Assembly: GCA_002706335.1 (NCBI GenBank)
Contig: PAKZ01000025.1
Coordinates: 62,001 to 126,000 of the forward strand
DNA length: 64,000 nucleotides
Direction of reading: 5' to 3'
Origin: Ahrensia sp.
Lineage (GTDB): Bacteria; Pseudomonadota; Alphaproteobacteria; Rhizobiales; Rhizobiaceae
In this document: positions 26,910 through 36,002 of the stretch, in pieces
Layout: every line of letters starts with the position of its first letter
Position numbering within the stretch: the stretch's first letter is position 1
Program-made: the position numbers and the translations under genes
Notes under the pieces: generated by a model
Database searches by the model: none
What the model was told of the DNA's origin: nothing
Seen by the model: only the letters and a program-made list of their open reading frames with translations

Positions 26910-29012
26910 ATGGCTGACCAGCAATCACGGCTCCTGTCAAACCTCTGGGACGAGGCGAAGGCCTCGGCCATGACCGACCCAGAGCGCCTCGTCTATCGGT
27001 CCAATATTCTCGGGTCCGACAAGCGCGTCACCAATTATGGCGGCGGCAACACTTCTTCGAAGATTATGCAGAAGGATCCGCTGACCGGCGAGACGGTCGA
27101 GGTCCTGTGGGTGAAGGGCTCGGGCGGCGATCTCGCCTCGATCAGTCTCGACGGCTTCTCCACTCTCTACATGAACAAGCTGCGTGCCCTGAAGGGTCTT
27201 TATCGCGGCGTCGAGTTCGAGGATGAGATGGTCGGCTACCTGCCGCACTGCACCTTCAATCTCAATCCGCGCGCCGCATCGATCGATACGCCGCTGCACG
27301 CCTATGTGCCGCGCGCCTATGTCGACCACATGCACCCAGATGCAATCATCGCGATTGCCGCCTCCAAGGATTCGCGCGAACTGACGAAAATGATCTTCGG
27401 CGACGAGATCGGTTGGCTTCCCTGGAAGCGGCCGGGTTTCGAACTGGGCCTGTGGCTTGAGAAGTTCTGCGCCGAAAATCCCTTGGCAAAGGGTGTAATC
27501 CTCGAAAGCCACGGGCTCTTTACCTGGGGCGATACGCCCGAGGAATGCTATTCCACGACCATCCGGACGATCAACAAGGCGATCGATTGGCTCGATGGCC
27601 GGATCGGCGGCAAGGCCGTGTTTGGCGGCGCGGCGGCTACCTCGCTCTCCTTCCGCGAGCGCCGCGCCGCCGCCTCCCGCCTGATGCCGCAGATCCGCGG
27701 ATTGATCTCTGCGTCCGGCCCGCTGAAGGTCGGTCATTTCGACGACTCCGACACCGTCCTCGAATTCGTCAATTCCGTCGATCTCAAGCCGCTGGCGGCA
27801 CTCGGCACCTCGTGCCCGGATCATTTCCTGCGCACGAAGATCCGCCCGCTGGTCATCGATTTCGATCCGTCGCACCCGGATATCGACGCGGTCTCGACGG
27901 CGCTTCCCGGTCTTGTCGAGGCCTATCGCGCCGACTATGCCGGCTATTACGATCGTTGCAGGGATGACGTCTCGCCGGCCATGCGCGATCCCAACGCCGT
28001 GATCTACCTCATGCCGGGCGTCGGCATGTTCGCCTTCGCCGCCGACAAGGCGACCGCGCGCATCTCCTCGGAGTTCTATGTCAACGCCATCAATGTCATG
28101 CGCGGCGCTTCTTCCGTTTCGACCTACACGGGCCTCTCCGAACAGGAAGCCTTCAACATCGAATACTGGGCGCTCGAAGAAGCCAAGTTGCAACGCATGC
28201 CGAAGCCGAAATCACTGGCCGGGCGCATTGCATTCGTCACCGGCGGGGCAGGCGGCATCGGCCGCGCCACCGCGACCCGGCTCCTGCGCGAAGGCGCCTG
28301 CGTGCTGCTCGCCGACATCGACGAGGCCGCGCTCGAAACGGCGCGAACGGAACTGGCGGGTGGGTTCAGCGCCGATGTCGTTCGGACCGTCAGGCTCGAC
28401 GTGACCGATGAGGGCGGCGTCGCCGCCGCCTATGCGGCCTGCGCGGTCGAATTCGGCGGTCTCGACATTCTCGTCTCCAACGCCGGCATCTCGTCCTCCG
28501 CGCCCATCGAAGAAACCGAATTGTCCATGTGGGACCGCAACATGGACATTCTCGCCAAGGGCTATTTCCTCGTTTCGCGCGAGGCTTTCCGGTATTTCAA
28601 GACGCAGAAGGTCGGTGGCAACATCGTCTTCATTGCGTCCAAGAACGGGCTGGCTGCTTCACCGAATGCGGCCGCCTACTGCACGGCCAAGGCCTCCGAG
28701 ATCCATCTTGCGCGTTGCCTTGCGCTGGAAGGGGCCGACCACCAGATCCGCGTCAATACGGTCAATCCGGATGCGGTGTTGCGTGGCTCGAAGATCTGGG
28801 CCGGCGAATGGCGTGAACAGCGCGCCGCCGCCTACGCAATGGATCCGGACGATCTCGAGGAACACTATCGCAAGCGTTCCATGCTCAAGCGTTCGGTCTT
28901 TCCGGAGGATGTTGCCGAGGCCGTCTACTTTCTGGCGTCGGAGGCTTCAGCCAAATCGACCGGCAACATCATCAATGTCGATGCCGGCAACGCCCAGAGC
29001 TTCACGCGCTGA
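26910..29012 (+). CDS. rhaD: bifunctional rhamnulose-1-phosphate aldolase / short-chain dehydrogenase
   Basis: A 700-residue fusion characteristic of rhizobial rhamnose catabolism. Residues 1 to about 430 form a class II aldolase domain (TNYGGGNTSSKI and VKGSGGDLA loops, MHPDAIIAI and LESHGLF histidine regions) that yields lactaldehyde and dihydroxyacetone phosphate. From about residue 435 comes an SDR domain with the cofactor motif TGGAGGIG and catalytic Tyr-Lys in YCTAKA, which would oxidise lactaldehyde. The ATG at 26910 follows GGGAGGATTTCCACA. It is transcribed alone, divergent from rhaR. Confidence 0.92.
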   Translation: MADQQSRLLSNLWDEAKASAMTDPERLVYRSNILGSDKRVTNYGGGNTSSKIMQKDPLTGETVEVLWVKGSGGDLASISLDGFSTLYMNKLRALKGLYRGVEFEDEMVGYLPHCTFNLNPRAASIDTPLHAYVPRAYVDHMHPDAIIAIAASKDSRELTKMIFGDEIGWLPWKRPGFELGLWLEKFCAENPLAKGVILESHGLFTWGDTPEECYSTTIRTINKAIDWLDGRIGGKAVFGGAAATSLSFRERRAAASRLMPQIRGLISASGPLKVGHFDDSDTVLEFVNSVDLKPLAALGTSCPDHFLRTKIRPLVIDFDPSHPDIDAVSTALPGLVEAYRADYAGYYDRCRDDVSPAMRDPNAVIYLMPGVGMFAFAADKATARISSEFYVNAINVMRGASSVSTYTGLSEQEAFNIEYWALEEAKLQRMPKPKSLAGRIAFVTGGAGGIGRATATRLLREGACVLLADIDEAALETARTELAGGFSADVVRTVRLDVTDEGGVAAAYAACAVEFGGLDILVSNAGISSSAPIEETELSMWDRNMDILAKGYFLVSREAFRYFKTQKVGGNIVFIASKNGLAASPNAAAYCTAKASEIHLARCLALEGADHQIRVNTVNPDAVLRGSKIWAGEWREQRAAAYAMDPDDLEEHYRKRSMLKRSVFPEDVAEAVYFLASEASAKSTGNIINVDAGNAQSFTR

Positions 29013-29087
29013 CATTCCGATCCGGTTCTCGGGCTGTTGCTTACCGGCGGGCGCACGCTTCGGCTGAGCCTCCCCAAAGAAATGGGT

Positions 29088-29201
29088 CCACCGTTATTAC
29101 AGGAAAACGGTGGATCGAAGATGTACAACAAGCGGCACAAGCCGGAAGAGATCGCCAGATCGGATCGGCAGAATTTCGGGCGGTCGACACTCCCGGGATG
29201 A
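29088..29201 (+). mobile_element. decayed IS3-family orfA fragment
   Basis: The frame from 29121 reads MYNKRHKPEEIA, close to the conserved start of IS3-type OrfA (KRHKPEEI), then departs and stops at 29201. An inverted repeat CCACCGTT/AACGGTGG (29088-29095/29106-29113) lies just upstream. No helix-turn-helix remainder or orfB follows. The fragment marks the junction between the rhamnose locus and the acyl-CoA island. The rest of the 371-bp gap shows no gene. Confidence 0.45.
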
Positions 29202-29383
29202 AACGTGAAATCGCCGCTGTGAAACGCACATCATATTAGCCAACCGCAGGACAGCCGCGTTTAGATATGGGGCAGGAATGGATGAATCGCGTCCTCGGTC
29301 ATCGCAAACGTGCGTCCGATGAACAGTGCGGCGCTCGCGCGACGCGGGGTCGCAATGCCTGAGAAACAACGGGAGAACTGAAC

Positions 29384-30526
29384 ATGGACTTCAACTTGCC
29401 CGAGGAGGTCACGTCCCTCGTCGAGATGACCCGGAAGATTGTGGCGGACGTCTCGAAATACGAGGCCGAGTTTCACCAAACGGGGAAGGTGCCCCAGGCC
29501 GTGTACGATGTGTTCAAGGACACAGGGTTCTTCGGGCTTTCCTTCAGCGAGGAAAATGGCGGCCTGGGCGTGGGGCTGCTGGCGACCGTCTGCGTGCAGG
29601 CCGAGCTGGCGCATCTGCCCCCGCAGTTCTGGGCGGATGTGAAGTCCTCCCAGGGGCCGCAGAGCCGGATTATCGAAACCTTCGGCAGCGAGCGGATGCG
29701 CGAGGAGAATCTCCCGGCAATCATCGCGGGAGACCTGGTCGTGAGCTTTGCCCTGTCGGAGCCCCATTGCGGTTCGGATGTGTCGGCAATCCGGACGAAT
29801 GCGCGCCGCAGCGGCGACGGCTGGGTGCTGAACGGCGCGAAGACCTATATCTCGAACGGGTTCAGGGCAAAGAAGACCGTCGTCGCGGCCTATACCGACA
29901 AGGACAAGGGGGCGAGCGGAGGCATTTCGCTTTTTCTCGTGCCGACCGATGCGCCCGGATACTCCTTCTCCGGCACGCTGCAGTTGATGGGCACGGCGAC
30001 GCCCGGCGTGGCCGAGCTTGCGTTCGACGACATCGAACTGCCCGCCGAGGCGCTGATCGGAGAGGAGGGCAAGGGACTGGCCTATGTGATGCGCGGGCTC
30101 AACGAGGGGCGTCTGGCGATTGCCGGCACCGCGCTGGGCATGGGGGAATACGCGCTTGAGCTGGCGCTGGACTATGCCAAGGAGCGGCCGGCCTTCGGCG
30201 GAACGCTGTCGGACTTTCAGGCGATCCAGCACATGCTGGCGGACATGGCCCTGGACATGCGCGCGGCACGGCTCGTGGCGCTGGATGCCGCATGGCGGTT
30301 TGACCAGGGAGAGCACCGGCGCGATCTCTGCTCGATGGCCAAGCTGCTCTGCAGCGAGGCGGCGAACCGGACGGCGGACAAGGCGGTGCAGATCTACGGC
30401 GGCGCGGGATATGTACGCGGCCAGGCGGTGGAGCGGATCTTCCGGGACGTAAGAGTGACGCGGATCTATGAGGGGGCCAGCGAAGTGCAGCGCAACACCA
30501 TCGCGCGTCAGTTGCTGAGGGACTGA
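29384..30526 (+). CDS. acyl-CoA dehydrogenase
   Basis: A 380-residue FAD-dependent acyl-CoA dehydrogenase that introduces an alpha-beta double bond and passes electrons to ETF. FALSEPHCGSDVSAI (middle domain) and the C-terminal IYEGASEVQRN are typical; Glu363 is at the position of the catalytic base. GGGAGAACTGAAC precedes the ATG. It is the first gene of a plus-strand unit followed by a MaoC hydratase, etfBA and another MaoC hydratase, a nearly complete front half of a beta-oxidation cycle. Confidence 0.9.
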   Translation: MDFNLPEEVTSLVEMTRKIVADVSKYEAEFHQTGKVPQAVYDVFKDTGFFGLSFSEENGGLGVGLLATVCVQAELAHLPPQFWADVKSSQGPQSRIIETFGSERMREENLPAIIAGDLVVSFALSEPHCGSDVSAIRTNARRSGDGWVLNGAKTYISNGFRAKKTVVAAYTDKDKGASGGISLFLVPTDAPGYSFSGTLQLMGTATPGVAELAFDDIELPAEALIGEEGKGLAYVMRGLNEGRLAIAGTALGMGEYALELALDYAKERPAFGGTLSDFQAIQHMLADMALDMRAARLVALDAAWRFDQGEHRRDLCSMAKLLCSEAANRTADKAVQIYGGAGYVRGQAVERIFRDVRVTRIYEGASEVQRNTIARQLLRD

Positions 30527-30527
30527 G

Positions 30528-30980
30528 GTGCTGGAGATCTCCAACTTCAAGGAGCTGGCGGGCTATATCGGTCACACGTTTTCGCCGAGCGGTTGGGAGG
30601 AAATCACCCAGGAAAGGATCGACCGGTTTGCCGCGGTGACGGGCGACAACAACTGGTATCACCTGGATGCCGAGCGGGCGGCGCGCGAACTGCCGGGGGG
30701 CCGGACCCTGGCGCACGGGCTGCTGACGCTTTCGCTGGTGCCGGGCCTGTCGAGCCAGATCTTCCGGGTCACGGCGCATGGGCGGGCGCTGAACTACGGG
30801 TACGAGAAACTACGGTTTCCCGAACCGGTGGAAAGCGGCGATCGGCTGCGGCTGCACATGGAGGTCACCCATGCAGAGCTGGACCGTGGTGGATTGATGA
30901 TCCGGCGCAATTTCAAGATGGAGATCGAGGGAAAGACGCGTCCCGGGCTCGTCGCGGTTGCCCTGACGCTCGCCTATTAG
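30528..30980 (+). CDS. MaoC-type enoyl-CoA hydratase
   Basis: A 150-residue hot-dog-fold hydratase (MaoC/PhaJ type) that adds water to a 2-enoyl-CoA. The active-site motif TGDNNWYHLD gives Asp40 and His45, followed by the GRTLAHGLLTLSL segment. It begins at GTG one base after the dehydrogenase stop. It would act on the dehydrogenase product. Single-domain MaoC enzymes usually form dimers. Confidence 0.85.
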   Translation: MLEISNFKELAGYIGHTFSPSGWEEITQERIDRFAAVTGDNNWYHLDAERAARELPGGRTLAHGLLTLSLVPGLSSQIFRVTAHGRALNYGYEKLRFPEPVESGDRLRLHMEVTHAELDRGGLMIRRNFKMEIEGKTRPGLVAVALTLAY

Positions 30981-30998
30981 GGTTCGTTTTCGGTTGAT

Positions 30999-31009
30999 TG
31001 GTAGGACCA
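30999..31009. promoter_or_regulatory. TGGTNNNACCA operator 1 (etfBA)
   Basis: TGGTAGGACCA, a perfect TGGT/ACCA palindrome, lies 62 bp before etfB in a gap of about 90 bp. It matches the FadR/FCD-GntR operator type found five more times in this island. Confidence 0.6.
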
Positions 31010-31070
31010 TTAGTCGTATTCCTGTCCCGAAGCGGCGTCACGCCGCCCCTGACGCAAGGAGAGAGACCCC

Positions 31071-31829
31071 ATGAAGGTGCTGGTGCCTGTGAAACGGGTG
31101 ATCGACTACAACGTGAAGGTCCGGGTCAAGTCGGACGGTTCCGGTGTCGATCTCGCCAATGTGAAGATGTCGATGAATCCGTTCGATGAGATTGCCGTCG
31201 AAGAGGCGATCCGGCTGAAGGAAGCGGGGGCCGCCGAAGAGGTTGTTGCCGTGTCAATCGGCGTAAAACAGGCGCAGGAGACGCTGCGCACCGCGCTGGC
31301 CATGGGTGCGGACCGGGCTATCCTCGTGGTGGCCGCCGATGACGTGCACCAGGACATCGAGCCGCTGGCCGCAGCCAAGATTCTCGCGAAGATCGCCGAG
31401 GATGAAGAGGCCGGCCTCGTGCTTGCCGGCAAGCAGGCGATCGACAACGACATGAACGCCACCGGCCAGATGCTTTCGGCCCTGCTGGGCTGGTCCCAGG
31501 CCACCTTCGCATCGGAATTGAAGATCGAGGGTGAGCATGCGGTGGTGACCCGCGAGGTCGACGGCGGCTTGCAGACGATCAAGGTGAAAATGCCCGCCAT
31601 CGTCACCGTGGCCCTGCGCCTCAACGAGCCGCGCTACGCCTCCTTGCCCAACATCATGAAGGCCAAGAAGAAGCCGCTGGATGAGAAGACCGCCGCCGAC
31701 TACGGCGTCGACGTCAGCCCGCGCCTTGAGGTGGTGAAGACCTCCGAACCCGAAACCCGGCAGGCCGGCGAGATCGTACCCGATGTCGACACGCTGGTGG
31801 CGAAACTCAAGGAAAAGGGGATTATCTGA
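31071..31829 (+). CDS. etfB: electron transfer flavoprotein beta subunit
   Basis: A 252-residue ETF beta subunit, opening [17 protein letters not shown]. The family signature around [17 protein letters not shown] lies in the middle, and a long AMP-binding loop is expected. With EtfA it accepts electrons from the island's several acyl-CoA dehydrogenases. The stop overlaps the etfA start (TGATG). An operator-like palindrome precedes the gene. No ETF:ubiquinone oxidoreductase gene lies in the window. Confidence 0.95.
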   Translation: MKVLVPVKRVIDYNVKVRVKSDGSGVDLANVKMSMNPFDEIAVEEAIRLKEAGAAEEVVAVSIGVKQAQETLRTALAMGADRAILVVAADDVHQDIEPLAAAKILAKIAEDEEAGLVLAGKQAIDNDMNATGQMLSALLGWSQATFASELKIEGEHAVVTREVDGGLQTIKVKMPAIVTVALRLNEPRYASLPNIMKAKKKPLDEKTAADYGVDVSPRLEVVKTSEPETRQAGEIVPDVDTLVAKLKEKGII

Positions 31830-32758
31830 TGGCTGTTCTCCTTCTTGCCGAAGTGAGCGACGGCGAACTGGCGATGGACGCCACCGCCAAGGCTGTCTCC
31901 GCCGCCGCCAGGCTGGGCGACGTGACCGTGCTCTGTGCCGGGGCTTCGGCCGCTGCAGCCGGGGAGGCCGCGGCCAGGATCGACGGCGTCGCCAAGGTGC
32001 TGGTTGCCGAGGATGCCTCGCTTGGCCACCGCCTTGCCGAGCCGACGGCTGCGCTGATCGTCTCTCTCGCGGGCGATTACAGCCACATCTGCGCGCCCGC
32101 CACAACGGATGCGAAGAACGTGATGCCGCGCGTCGCCGCCCTGCTCGACGTGATGATCCTGTCGGACGTGTCCGGCGTGGTCGACGCGGATACATTCGAG
32201 CGCCCGGTCTATGCCGGCAACGCGATCCAGGCGGTCAGGACGAAGGACGACAAGAAGGTAATCACCTTCCGGACCTCGGCCTTCGACGCCGCGGGCGAAG
32301 GCGGGTCCGCCTCTGTCAAAACCGTCGCAGTCGCCGCCGAAAATCCGGACCTTTCGGAGTGGGTCGCAGACAAGGTCGCGGTCTCGGACCGCCCCGAGCT
32401 GACCTCCGCCGGCTTCGTCGTCTCCGGCGGGCGCGGCGTCGGCTCACAGGATGATTTCGCGCTGATCGAGAAGCTCGCCGACAAGCTCGGCGCCGCTGTC
32501 GGCGCCTCCCGCGCCGCCGTCGACGCCGGCTTCGCCCCGAACGACTGGCAGGTCGGCCAGACCGGCAAGGTCGTCGCGCCCGAGCTCTACGTGGCCGTAG
32601 GCATCTCCGGCGCGATCCAGCACCTGGCGGGCATGAAGGATTCGAAGGTTATCGTCGCGATCAACAAGGACGAGGAAGCGCCGATCTTCCAGGTCGCCGA
32701 CTACGGCCTCGTCGCGGACCTCTTCACCGCGGTGCCCGAACTGATCGAGAAGCTCTGA
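31829..32758 (+). CDS. etfA: electron transfer flavoprotein alpha subunit
   Basis: A 309-residue ETF alpha subunit. The C-terminal FAD-binding domain shows [31 protein letters not shown] and the Asp-containing [10 protein letters not shown]. It is translationally coupled to etfB. A dedicated etf pair inside a catabolic island suggests either a high electron load from the dehydrogenases or co-transfer of the pathway with its electron carrier. Confidence 0.95.
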   Translation: MAVLLLAEVSDGELAMDATAKAVSAAARLGDVTVLCAGASAAAAGEAAARIDGVAKVLVAEDASLGHRLAEPTAALIVSLAGDYSHICAPATTDAKNVMPRVAALLDVMILSDVSGVVDADTFERPVYAGNAIQAVRTKDDKKVITFRTSAFDAAGEGGSASVKTVAVAAENPDLSEWVADKVAVSDRPELTSAGFVVSGGRGVGSQDDFALIEKLADKLGAAVGASRAAVDAGFAPNDWQVGQTGKVVAPELYVAVGISGAIQHLAGMKDSKVIVAINKDEEAPIFQVADYGLVADLFTAVPELIEKL

Positions 32759-32783
32759 ACGCCGGAATACAGGAGATCTGACC

Positions 32784-33629
32784 ATGCCACTCGACGAGAC
32801 GCGGGTTCGCGATTTCGATTTTGCCGACGTGCCCGTGAAAGTGCGCGAGAAGGATGCGATGCTCTATGCGCTCGGCCTCGGGATCGGGGCCGACCCGCTG
32901 GACGCGCGGGCCCTGCGACATGTCTACGAGAAGGACTTGCAGGTGTTCCCGACCATGCCGTTGGTGCTGGGCAGCCCCGGCATGTGGTTTGACAAGGCCG
33001 GGCTGGACTACCGCAAGCTGGTGCATGGGGCGCAGGCATTGGAGGTGGTCCGTCCCCTTCCGCTGGACGACGGCATGGTGGCCCGCTCCAGGGTTGTGGG
33101 TCTTTGGGACAGGGGCGCCGAGAAGGGCGCCGTGGTGGACGTGGAGCGGGTGTTGACTGATACGGCCGGCGCAGTGGTGGCGCGGCTTGTCTCGACCTAT
33201 GCGCTGCGTGGGGACGGCGGCTTTGGCGGCCGCCCGCCGGAACGCGATGGCTGGGCGCGGCCGGAGCGGGCGGCGGATGGCGCGGCGGTATTGCCGATCC
33301 TGCCGCAGGCCGCGTTGCTCTACCGGCTGAACGGCGACATGAACCCGCTGCACGCCGACCCGGAACGGGCGAAGGCGGTGGGCTTCGAGCGACCGATCCT
33401 GCACGGGCTCTGCACCTTTGCCATGGCGGCGCGCGGACTGATCGAGCAGATCAGCCCCGATGCCCCGGAAGCGCTTCGGGCGATTTCCGGCCGGTTCAGC
33501 CGTCCGGTCTTTCCGGGCGAGACGCTCCGGGTGACGTTCTGGCAGCAGGCCGGCGAGGTGCTGTTCGAAGCCGCTGTCGAGGAGCGAAACCTGGTTGTGC
33601 TGACGGGTGGACGGGCGCGCTTCGCGTGA
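32784..33629 (+). CDS. double-hot-dog MaoC-type acyl-CoA hydratase
   Basis: A 281-residue hydratase with two hot-dog domains. An N-terminal degenerate half (about residues 1-140) is followed by a catalytic half holding LYRLNGDMNPLHADP, with the Asp-His pair near residues 183 and 188, then PILHGLCTF. This is the layout of eukaryotic-type hydratase 2 and related bacterial 3-hydroxyacyl-CoA dehydratases, which tolerate bulky acyl groups. A paralogue lies at 44921..45790. It ends convergent with the acyl-CoA ligase. Confidence 0.85.
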   Translation: MPLDETRVRDFDFADVPVKVREKDAMLYALGLGIGADPLDARALRHVYEKDLQVFPTMPLVLGSPGMWFDKAGLDYRKLVHGAQALEVVRPLPLDDGMVARSRVVGLWDRGAEKGAVVDVERVLTDTAGAVVARLVSTYALRGDGGFGGRPPERDGWARPERAADGAAVLPILPQAALLYRLNGDMNPLHADPERAKAVGFERPILHGLCTFAMAARGLIEQISPDAPEALRAISGRFSRPVFPGETLRVTFWQQAGEVLFEAAVEERNLVVLTGGRARFA

Positions 33630-33636
33630 GCGCGCG

Positions 33637-33662
33637 CTGCGCGATCAGCCCTGATCGCGCAG
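33637..33662. terminator. inverted repeat between convergent genes
   Basis: A perfect 12-bp inverted repeat, CTGCGCGATCAG and CTGATCGCGCAG, separated by only 2 bp. It lies in the convergent junction and overlaps the last codons of the ligase. It could terminate transcription from both sides, although no strong T-run follows on either strand. Confidence 0.4.
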
Positions 33663-35195
33663 CTTTCGCTTCATCAGTTTGCCGCTTTCCTCGCGCGGCA
33701 GCTTTTCGGCAAAATGGATGATCCGCGGTATCTTGTACCTGGCCAGCCGCGGCTCGAGGTAACTGCGGATCGCATCCGGGTCGGGGTTGGCGCCGGGGGC
33801 AAGCTGAATATAGGCGGCGAGAACTTCGCCGAACTCCGGGTCCGGCAGGCCGATCACCGCGCAATCGACCACATCCGGGCTCTGGATCAGCTCGGATTCG
33901 ATTTCCGCCGGATAGATGTTGGTGCCGCCGAAGATCACCATGTCGCGCTTGCGGTCGCTGATGTACAGAAAACCCGCCTCGTCGAGATAGCCCATATCGC
34001 CGATGCTGATGAACCCGTCGCGCTCCGATTCGGCGCGTGCCTCGGGATTGTTGATGTAGGTGAAATCGGCGTAGTTGGCGTTACGCACGTAGATTTCTCC
34101 CGCCTCGCCCGTGGGCAGCACGCTGCCGTCATCGCCATAGATGCGGATCTCGGCGTTCGGAACGCAGCGCCCGACCGTGCCGGGGCGGGCGAGCCATTCT
34201 TCAGGCGTCGCATGCAGGGCGATGCCAACTTCGGTGCCGCCGTAAATCTCATGTACGATGGGGCCGAACCACTCCATCAGCCCCTGTTTGACCTCGACCG
34301 GGCAGGCGCTGGCGGTGTGGCTGATCCAGCGCAGCGATGAGACGTCGTATTTCTCGCGCACCTCCCTTGGCAGCTTGAGCAGTTTGACGAACATGGTCGG
34401 CACTGCGGTGACCACGTTAATCCGGTGTTTCTCGATCAGGGCAAGGAACTCTTCGGGGTCGAATCGCGAGGTGATCACAAGCAGGCGGCCGCGGGTGGCG
34501 GCGTAGCGGGCAAAGCCGTTGGGCGAGGCGTGATAGAGCGGGGTGACGAGCAGGCCGCGCATATCGGGCGCGATACCATAGGTCGCCCTGAAGGTTGCGG
34601 CGTTGCGCTCAGCCTCTTGCGGGGTCATCGGGTTGCGCTTCACACCCTTGGGTTTTCCGGTGGTGCCGGACGTATAGATGATGCCGCCGCGATCGAGCGG
34701 GATCGGGCCGCTGTGCGGCTCTGCCGCCGCAATCCAGGTTTCGTAATCCGTCATGCCTTCGGGAACGGCGCATTGCGACGGGTCGAGCTTGAATGCCCGG
34801 GCCACGGCGGGAGGTGTCGCCACCACGATCACGCGGCACTTCTCGGGCAGCCTGCCCTGGACCAGCGGCAGCAGGTCAGCGTGGACAATCAGCATGTCGG
34901 CCGCGCAATCCTCGATGACATAGAGCAGTTCGGGGCTGGTCAGGTGCCAGTTCAGCGGAACAGAATAGCAGCCCAGCCGCTGTGCGGCGATGTTGACCTC
35001 GATGATGGGCGTGTCGTTGCGCATCAGCTGCGACACCACCATGCCCTCCGAAAGGCCGTCGCGCTTCAGGGCCCCCGCCACCTGGGCGACCCGCGCTTCC
35101 ATCTGCTCCTGCGTGACGGTGCGGTCTCCGGTGATGATTTCCGCAGGCTGCTGCACGTCTTTCAGGTTGCGGGTGGCTGTCTGCGTCAGGGTCAT
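33645..35195 (-). CDS. acyl-CoA synthetase (AMP-forming ligase)
   Basis: A 516-residue ANL-superfamily ligase that activates a carboxylic acid to its CoA thioester via an acyl-adenylate. The P-loop YTSGTTGKPKG is at residues 174-184, the GGTEVG region follows mid-protein, and ISDRKRDMVIFGG marks the hinge. The C-terminal catalytic Lys is in PREESGKLMKR. The ATG at 35195 overlaps the stop of the crotonase-fold gene (ATGA). As last gene of an operon that includes a TAXI importer, it is the likely first enzyme acting on the imported acid. Confidence 0.9.
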   Translation of the reverse strand: MTLTQTATRNLKDVQQPAEIITGDRTVTQEQMEARVAQVAGALKRDGLSEGMVVSQLMRNDTPIIEVNIAAQRLGCYSVPLNWHLTSPELLYVIEDCAADMLIVHADLLPLVQGRLPEKCRVIVVATPPAVARAFKLDPSQCAVPEGMTDYETWIAAAEPHSGPIPLDRGGIIYTSGTTGKPKGVKRNPMTPQEAERNAATFRATYGIAPDMRGLLVTPLYHASPNGFARYAATRGRLLVITSRFDPEEFLALIEKHRINVVTAVPTMFVKLLKLPREVREKYDVSSLRWISHTASACPVEVKQGLMEWFGPIVHEIYGGTEVGIALHATPEEWLARPGTVGRCVPNAEIRIYGDDGSVLPTGEAGEIYVRNANYADFTYINNPEARAESERDGFISIGDMGYLDEAGFLYISDRKRDMVIFGGTNIYPAEIESELIQSPDVVDCAVIGLPDPEFGEVLAAYIQLAPGANPDPDAIRSYLEPRLARYKIPRIIHFAEKLPREESGKLMKRKLRDQG

Positions 35196-36001
35196 GTGGT
35201 GTGCTCCCGGGAGGCAAGGGGAATGTTGGTGAAATCGGGCGTCCGTTTCTCGGCGAAGGCCGCGCGACCCTCGGCGGATTCGGGTGCGCCCGAGCATTGG
35301 GACTGCATCTTCGCCTCGAAGGCGATCTGCGCTTCGAAGTCATTGCAAGGCGAGGCTTCGAACAACCCGCGTGCCCGGCTCAGTGCGTTTACGGGGCCTT
35401 CGGCGAGCCGGGTGGCGAGGGCGAGGCTTTCCGACTGCAGGCTCTCGTCCGGAAAGACGCGATTGACCAGGCCCCAGTCGAGCGCCTGCGCCGCCGGCAG
35501 CCGTTCCGCCAGAAGCGCCATTTCGCGCGCCCGGGCCTCGCCGATGCGGCGGGGCAGCAGCCAGCTCGCACCGCAGTCGGGAACCAGTCCGGCCTTGACG
35601 AAGGCCTGCAGAAAGGAGGCGCTTTCGGCGCAGGTCACGATATCGCCAAGCAGCGCGAGGCTCATGCCCGCTCCGGCGGCAATGCCGTTGACCGCCACGA
35701 CGACGGGCAGCGGGTAGGCCCGAAGCCGGCGGATCATAGGATGATACCAGGTTTCGAGCACTGTGCTGCCCTCGGGAACCTCAAGCCTTTCCGTCAGGTC
35801 CGCTCCAGCGCAGAAGCCGCGTCCGGCTCCGGTGATGAGCAGGGCACGGGTCGGGCTGCCGGGGGCCAGGCTGTCGGTCAAGGCCAGATCGAGGGCGCGG
35901 GCGAGCTGGCCGGAAAGCGCGTTCATTCGTTCTGGGCGGTTGAGGGTGAGCCGCGTTACGGCGCCGATCTCTTCGCGCAGCAGTATATCAGGTGTTGTCA
36001 T
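35192..36001 (-). CDS. crotonase-fold enoyl-CoA isomerase, PaaG-like
   Basis: A 269-residue crotonase-fold enzyme. The two hydratase glutamates are absent: the equivalents are Ser114 (GAGMSLAL) and Phe134. Instead Asp142 lies in GLVPDCGASWLLP, as in PaaG and delta3,delta2-enoyl-CoA isomerases. It therefore more likely shifts a double bond than adds water. It starts one base after the TRAP permease stop and overlaps the ligase start. Confidence 0.8.
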   Translation of the reverse strand: MTTPDILLREEIGAVTRLTLNRPERMNALSGQLARALDLALTDSLAPGSPTRALLITGAGRGFCAGADLTERLEVPEGSTVLETWYHPMIRRLRAYPLPVVVAVNGIAAGAGMSLALLGDIVTCAESASFLQAFVKAGLVPDCGASWLLPRRIGEARAREMALLAERLPAAQALDWGLVNRVFPDESLQSESLALATRLAEGPVNALSRARGLFEASPCNDFEAQIAFEAKMQSQCSGAPESAEGRAAFAEKRTPDFTNIPLASREHTT

Positions 36002-36002
36002 C

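Noticed and set aside
29261-30550. 429-codon open frame antisense to the first acyl-CoA dehydrogenase
   Set aside because: The sense strand encodes a complete dehydrogenase with all motifs; the antisense product is low-complexity and His/Arg-rich.
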